Shown here: positions 52,602-56,307 of the stretch, piece by piece
Numbering within the stretch: the stretch's first letter is position 1
Layout: each line of letters starts with the position of its first letter
Assembly: GCA_018606725.1 (NCBI GenBank)
Contig: JAGYID010000003.1
Coordinates: 1 to 56,307 of the forward strand
Direction of reading: 5' to 3'
Origin: Acidobacteriota bacterium
GTDB lineage: Bacteria; Acidobacteriota; Polarisedimenticolia; Gp22-AA2
DNA length: 56,307 bases
Notes under the pieces: generated by a model
What the model was told of the DNA's origin: nothing
The model's input: the letters and a program-made list of their open reading frames with translations, nothing else
Databases searched by the model: none
Translations under genes and position numbers: made by a program

Positions 52602-53681
52602 CAACAGGAGCTTCACACCACCCCGCCGAAATCGCCCCCGGTGGCGACGCGCAAGTTCCGCATCCTGATCGTCGACGACGATGAGGACAGCGTCGATCTG
52701 CTCGCCAAGTGGCTGACCATGAGCGGCTACGACGTGAGGAGCGCGGGCTCCGGCCAGGAGGCGCTGCAGCGCATCAGTCAGGACCGGCCCGACCTGGTGC
52801 TGCTCGATCTGCTGATCCCGCCGCCCGACGGCCTCACCGTCATCCGCACCGTCAAGAAGGATCGCCTCATGTCGACCATTCCGCTCGTCGTCATGACAGT
52901 GAAACGGGACGTCAAGAGCAAGGTCGAGTGCCTGCGGAGCGGCGCCGATGACTTCATCGTCAAGCCGTTTCACTTCGACGAGCTCGACGCGGTGTTGCGC
53001 GCTTCGTTGAAGAAGCGCTATTTGTACACGTCGCTGGAGCGCGCCAACCAGCAGCTGCGTGACGCCAACGAGAAGCTCCTGAAGCTGACGGTCACCGACG
53101 AGCGGACCAGCCTGCTGAACGACCGCTACCTCCGGCGCCGCGCCACCGAGGAGTTCAAGCGCGCCCAGCGCTACGGCACGCCGCTGTCGTTGATCATCCT
53201 GGATCTCGATCACTTCAAGCAGGTCAACGACAAGTACGGGCACGACTGCGGCGACCAGGTGCTGCGGGATTTCGGCCGGCTGCTGATGGCCAACGCCCGG
53301 ACCACCGACATCGTCGGGCGTTTCGGCGGCGAGGAGTTCCTGGCGGTCCTGCCGAACACCGACGGCATCCGCGCCGCCATCGTGGCGGAGCGGATCCGGC
53401 GCGCCACCGAAGAGCACATCTACAAGTACCGCGAGTTCCTGATGCGGGTGACGGTGAGCGCCGGGGTCGCCTCGTACCCGGCGAACCAGGGCGTGGCCAG
53501 CGAAGGGGATCTCCTGAAGGCCGCCGACGACGCCCTCTACCGGGCCAAGCAGGTGTCGCGCAACCGCGTCATCCTCGACCGCGCCTCGATGCCGGCCGAC
53601 ATCCTCGAAGGCGATCTGTCGGCCATCTTCAAGGCGTCCTACGAGGACGCCCAGCCGCTGAAGGACGAGCCGGAGATCTGA
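52599..53681 (+). CDS. REC-GGDEF response regulator, diguanylate cyclase
   Basis: From ATG 52599 the product is 360 aa (367 aa from GTG 52578). The REC domain (about residues 20-140) has the acidic pair in ILIVDDDEDS, the phospho-acceptor Asp in LVLLDLLIPP, VVMTVK and the Lys in FIVKPFHFDEL. A coiled-coil linker (LYTSLERANQQLRDANEKLLKL) leads to GGDEF: SLIILDLDHFKQVNDKYGH, active-site FGGEEFLAVLP and an inhibitory RxxD (RTTD) five residues before GGEEF. It resembles PleD and would make cyclic-di-GMP when phosphorylated, with product inhibition through RxxD. No histidine kinase is adjacent. A weak hairpin follows its stop. Confidence 0.93.
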   Translation: MQQELHTTPPKSPPVATRKFRILIVDDDEDSVDLLAKWLTMSGYDVRSAGSGQEALQRISQDRPDLVLLDLLIPPPDGLTVIRTVKKDRLMSTIPLVVMTVKRDVKSKVECLRSGADDFIVKPFHFDELDAVLRASLKKRYLYTSLERANQQLRDANEKLLKLTVTDERTSLLNDRYLRRRATEEFKRAQRYGTPLSLIILDLDHFKQVNDKYGHDCGDQVLRDFGRLLMANARTTDIVGRFGGEEFLAVLPNTDGIRAAIVAERIRRATEEHIYKYREFLMRVTVSAGVASYPANQGVASEGDLLKAADDALYRAKQVSRNRVILDRASMPADILEGDLSAIFKASYEDAQPLKDEPEI

Positions 53682-53687
53682 CCGGCG

Positions 53688-53710
53688 GGACCGCCCCGGA
53701 GGCGGGGTCC
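53688..53710. terminator. Hairpin between convergent GGDEF and M42 genes
   Basis: GGACC (53688-53692) and GGTCC (53706-53710) flank CCGCC/GGCGG alternatives within the 29-base gap between the two stop codons. A bidirectional terminator is plausible but there is no T-run. Confidence 0.3.
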
Positions 53711-55942
53711 TTACCAGCGCTCGGCGATCACCCGGACCAGGTCCCCCAGCCGCTCGAGATCGCGCTCGTCGATCACCTCGACCGGCGAGTGTGAATGCAC
53801 CGTCGGCCAGGAAATCGCCGCCGCCGGAACGCCCAGGGCCGGAAAGACCGACGCATCGTTGCCGCCGCGCGTCAACCCCGCCTGGATCGGCAGGTTCGCC
53901 TGCGCCGCCAACGCCAGGATGCGGTCGACGATCGCCCGGTCGGTGATGTTGCTGTTGTCGATGGCCCGCACGACCGGGCCCCTGCCCAGGATGCCGCGCG
54001 CGAACCCGTGCCGCTCGAGCGGCGTGTCCGAGGAGACGAATGTGTCGACCGCGATCGCCAGGTCGGACCCCGGCCCCTTCGCCGCGTCGGACGCGAGCTC
54101 CTTCGCCAGCGCCGCCGCCCCGTCGAGACCGGTTTCCTCTTCGACCGAAAAGGCGAAGGTCACGCGGTTGCGCAGCCGCTTCGGGTCGAGGGCGCGCAGC
54201 GCCAGGAGCAGCGCCGTGCAGCCGGCCCGGTCATCGACGGCGCGTCCCGATCCGAGCGTTCCGGCCAGCCGCTGGAACGCTTTCGGCACCGTGATCGCGT
54301 CGCCCGGCGCGATCCCGAGCCGCTCGGTCGCGGCCCGATCGCGCGTCCCGAGGTCGACCCGCACCTGCGCGCCGCCGAACGCCGTCGGAGCGCCTCCCCC
54401 GGCGACGTAATCCGCCCGCGGCGGCACGACCCCGCCGACGTCCCCCTTCGTCGCGTGGACCAGTACGACCTGTCCCTCGTAGAGCGTCTCGTAGAAGCCG
54501 CCGACCGGCTTGACCTCCAGCATCCCATCATCGGCGACCCCCGTCACCAGGTAGCCGGTCTCATCCATGTGGGCCACGAACAGCAGTTGTCGCGCGCCCC
54601 GCTGCGGGCCGGCGACGATGCGCAGATTGCCGCGCGCATCGACCTCCGCCTTCGCCCACGCCGGCAGCAGCCGGCGGATGGCGTCGCGCACGAGCATCTC
54701 GCGCGTCGACACACCCGGGGTTTCGACCAGCTGCTTGAGGATCGCGAAGGCCCCCGCCCGACCACCCGCCGGGACGGCGAGCGCGGCGCCGGTCGCGGTT
54801 GCGTCGGCGGCGATCGCCGCCGACGGCCTCGGTGCCGCGGTCGCCGGCGTCCGATCGGCCGCCGGCGGCTGGCCGTCCTCAACGAGCGACTTGAGCAGAC
54901 GGACGGTGTCGATCAAATCCCCAATGTCGACGATCACGGCCGGCGTCACCGGATAGCGCACCGGCGCCGTGAGCTGGGCGACCTGCGCGCGTTTCCGGAA
55001 AAGCTCTCCCTGGCCCGGCCGGTCGGAGAGCACCGACTGCAGCGCGATCCCCAGCCCGGTGGCCCGCTCGATGATGCGGGCGTACAGCGCCGGGGAGAAC
55101 GGCCCCTTGCCCGGCGCGGCCAGAGCGGGGCCGTCTCCCGGCGTGCCCCGCAGCGGGTCGACCACGATGACGTCATCGAGCTCAAGCCGGTTGGCGAGCC
55201 GCTCGGCGCCCCGGCCCTCGACGAAGCCCTGCGTCGCGAAGGCGACGGTGAGCGTGCCCCGCACCTTGGCGGGCTCGAGGCGGGACAGCAGCTCGACCAG
55301 CACGGCACAGCCGGCGCGCACTCCGAGGAACGGCCCGGCGATCTCGCCGTCCGCCAGGTCGACGAGCCGCCGGGCGATGACCACCGGATCGAGCACGCCG
55401 ACGCCGGCCGCCCGCACCGCGTCCTCGCTGCGGGCGCCGATGTCGACGTACAGATCTTCATCGGTGACCGGCGCCGTGATCGGCGGGCCGTCGCCGCGCC
55501 AGAGATGGGTCGAATGGATCGCCACGACACCCGGCACATCGCCGCGGTGGGCTCCGATGACGACCGGCTGCCCCAGGTGGAACTGGTCGAACAGGGCGGG
55601 CAGCGGCTCGGTCGCCAGCCGCTGCACGCGCAGATAGCCGGACGGCTCGACGGAGGTGATGACGTACCCGGGCTCGTCCATCCGGGCCAGCAGGAGCCGC
55701 CGCGGCGCCCCGGCGCCGACCGTCACCGTCAGGTTGCCGAGGTTGTCCACCTCCGGCGTCGCCCATGACGGCAGCGAGGCGCGGACGGCCTCGCGGACCC
55801 GCTGCTCGTAGCCGGAAATGCCGGGCACGGAGGCCAGCCGGCGCAGCAGCGCGTGGACTTCCTCCGGCTCTCCGGCGCCCGCCGGCGGAGCGAACACCAT
55901 CGGCGCGAGGAGGAGGAGAAGGGTGAGGAGTCTGGAGCGCAC
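53711..55942 (-). CDS. Tandem M42-family metallopeptidase with a degenerate first domain
   Basis: The 743-aa protein has a signal peptide (about 1-23), an M42-like domain (25-355), an Ala-rich linker (360-395) and a second M42 domain (400-743). The second keeps every ligand: H458 in AHMDE, D570/D571 in AVDDR, E601-E603 in VEEETG, D633 in AVDTF and H716/H718 in VHSHSP. In the first, the matching sites are R87 (ARMDE), G207/V208, a TQGF string in place of VEEETG, and PVTPA where HSHSP would be; only D262 remains. It should therefore be an inactive domain fused to an active aminopeptidase or endoglucanase-like enzyme, exported to the periplasm. M42 enzymes form large tetrahedral complexes, which this tandem form would change. 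Confidence 0.85.
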   Translation of the reverse strand: MRSRLLTLLLLLAPMVFAPPAGAGEPEEVHALLRRLASVPGISGYEQRVREAVRASLPSWATPEVDNLGNLTVTVGAGAPRRLLLARMDEPGYVITSVEPSGYLRVQRLATEPLPALFDQFHLGQPVVIGAHRGDVPGVVAIHSTHLWRGDGPPITAPVTDEDLYVDIGARSEDAVRAAGVGVLDPVVIARRLVDLADGEIAGPFLGVRAGCAVLVELLSRLEPAKVRGTLTVAFATQGFVEGRGAERLANRLELDDVIVVDPLRGTPGDGPALAAPGKGPFSPALYARIIERATGLGIALQSVLSDRPGQGELFRKRAQVAQLTAPVRYPVTPAVIVDIGDLIDTVRLLKSLVEDGQPPAADRTPATAAPRPSAAIAADATATGAALAVPAGGRAGAFAILKQLVETPGVSTREMLVRDAIRRLLPAWAKAEVDARGNLRIVAGPQRGARQLLFVAHMDETGYLVTGVADDGMLEVKPVGGFYETLYEGQVVLVHATKGDVGGVVPPRADYVAGGGAPTAFGGAQVRVDLGTRDRAATERLGIAPGDAITVPKAFQRLAGTLGSGRAVDDRAGCTALLLALRALDPKRLRNRVTFAFSVEEETGLDGAAALAKELASDAAKGPGSDLAIAVDTFVSSDTPLERHGFARGILGRGPVVRAIDNSNITDRAIVDRILALAAQANLPIQAGLTRGGNDASVFPALGVPAAAISWPTVHSHSPVEVIDERDLERLGDLVRVIAERW

Positions 55943-56082
55943 GCCGGCATCATATACAAGGTGACTCCGGAATTGTTGAGTCCGATCGGCCGCTTTGCTC
56001 CGGAGGCGACGCCGGTGCTACCCTTAATGCCCTCGCGGACAGGATCCCATCCCCTCCGCGGCCGCCCGAAGCGAGGTCCAGC

Positions 56083-56307
56083 ATGGCTTCCAGCGCCGCC
56101 TATCCGGGTTCATCGATGTCGCGCCGACCCTCCCGCGGCCGGCGTTTGCTCCTGAAGCTGGTGATCGGCAGCGGTATCGTGCTCGCCGGCCTGTTCACCT
56201 TCGTCCTGGTCGACGTCAACTGGCGGTTCGCCCGGCTCGAGGCGGCGGCGCCGGCGCGCGTCTTTTCGGCGCCGTACGTGATGACCGGGGGCCTGCCGAT
56301 CGACCGC
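56083..56307 (+). CDS. N-terminal part of a probable bifunctional penicillin-binding protein (PBP1B-like), truncated by window edge
   Basis: ATG 56083 opens a frame running to the last base (75 codons, no stop). It encodes a basic Ser/Arg-rich cytoplasmic start (SMSRRPSRGRRLLL), one transmembrane helix (LVIGSGIVLAGLFTFVLVDVNW) and then RVFSAPYVMTGGLPIDR. The last string resembles the segment after the membrane helix of class A PBPs of the PBP1B type (usually R-V-Y/F-A-x-P, then G-x-x-I/L-D). The catalytic domains are beyond the window, so the identification is tentative. The upstream 140-base gap (55943-56082) has no clear promoter. Confidence 0.5.
   Translation, partial: MASSAAYPGSSMSRRPSRGRRLLLKLVIGSGIVLAGLFTFVLVDVNWRFARLEAAAPARVFSAPYVMTGGLPIDR

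Overview
The window reads as a chromosomal segment from a GC-rich Gram-negative bacterium, most likely an Acidobacteriota member. Three things support this: a VWA protein of the acidobacterial VWFA-related type, a prolyl-tRNA synthetase of the archaeal/eukaryotic type, and large TPR/FG-GAP/ASPIC and FecR-DUF6600 proteins. Class-level placement is not possible from sequence reading alone. No rRNA, tRNA, CRISPR array, transposase or prophage was seen. Coding density is very high, with many 4-bp ATGA/GTGA start-stop overlaps. Several genes have an extended -10 box only 6-9 bases before the start codon, suggesting leaderless or near-leaderless mRNAs.

Layout. 0.1-10.4 kb: housekeeping and envelope genes (peptide deformylase, FecR/DUF6600 protein, AsmA-like protein, endonuclease III coupled to a GspG-like lipoprotein, Pcm, ProS, VWA protein). 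10.4-21 kb: a cell-surface glycan locus. It holds a LAB_N membrane protein, a GT2, two divergent paralogous small kinases, an RmlC-like/RmlA/RmlB set with a repeat-encoded micro-ORF between rmlA and rmlB, GT39, an ICMT-like methyltransferase, two SAM methyltransferases and a GT4. 21.1-25.6 kb: a MacAB-like exporter with one adaptor, one ATPase and two different permeases. 25.7-32.8 kb (minus): sucC-sucD-ndk-msbA-GT39-PAP2. 33-37 kb (plus): PBP4-type DacB and a three-subunit ba3-type (B-family) cytochrome oxidase. 37-39.3 kb (minus): icd and mdh. The TCA genes icd-mdh and sucCD-ndk are therefore split by an oppositely oriented block.

39.4-51.2 kb is the most unusual part. A compact minus-strand operon encodes a Cys-rich small protein, a D-aminoacylase-type amidohydrolase, a 1161-aa TPR/FG-GAP/ASPIC protein, and an ABC-2 ATPase and permease. 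Just downstream of the permease is the broken C-terminal end of another amidohydrolase. Beyond it lies a compositionally different 1250-aa Calx-beta/beta-propeller gene, whose far side abuts a second, decayed copy of the 3' part of the same permease gene. The Calx-beta gene is thus bracketed by direct repeats of a host gene, as expected for single-crossover integration or a tandem duplication.

51.2-56.3 kb: an orphan Fbp-like solute-binding lipoprotein, a REC-GGDEF diguanylate cyclase with a hairpin between its Shine-Dalgarno and its ATG, a tandem M42 peptidase whose first domain has lost its metal ligands, and the start of a probable PBP1-type peptidoglycan synthase cut by the window edge.
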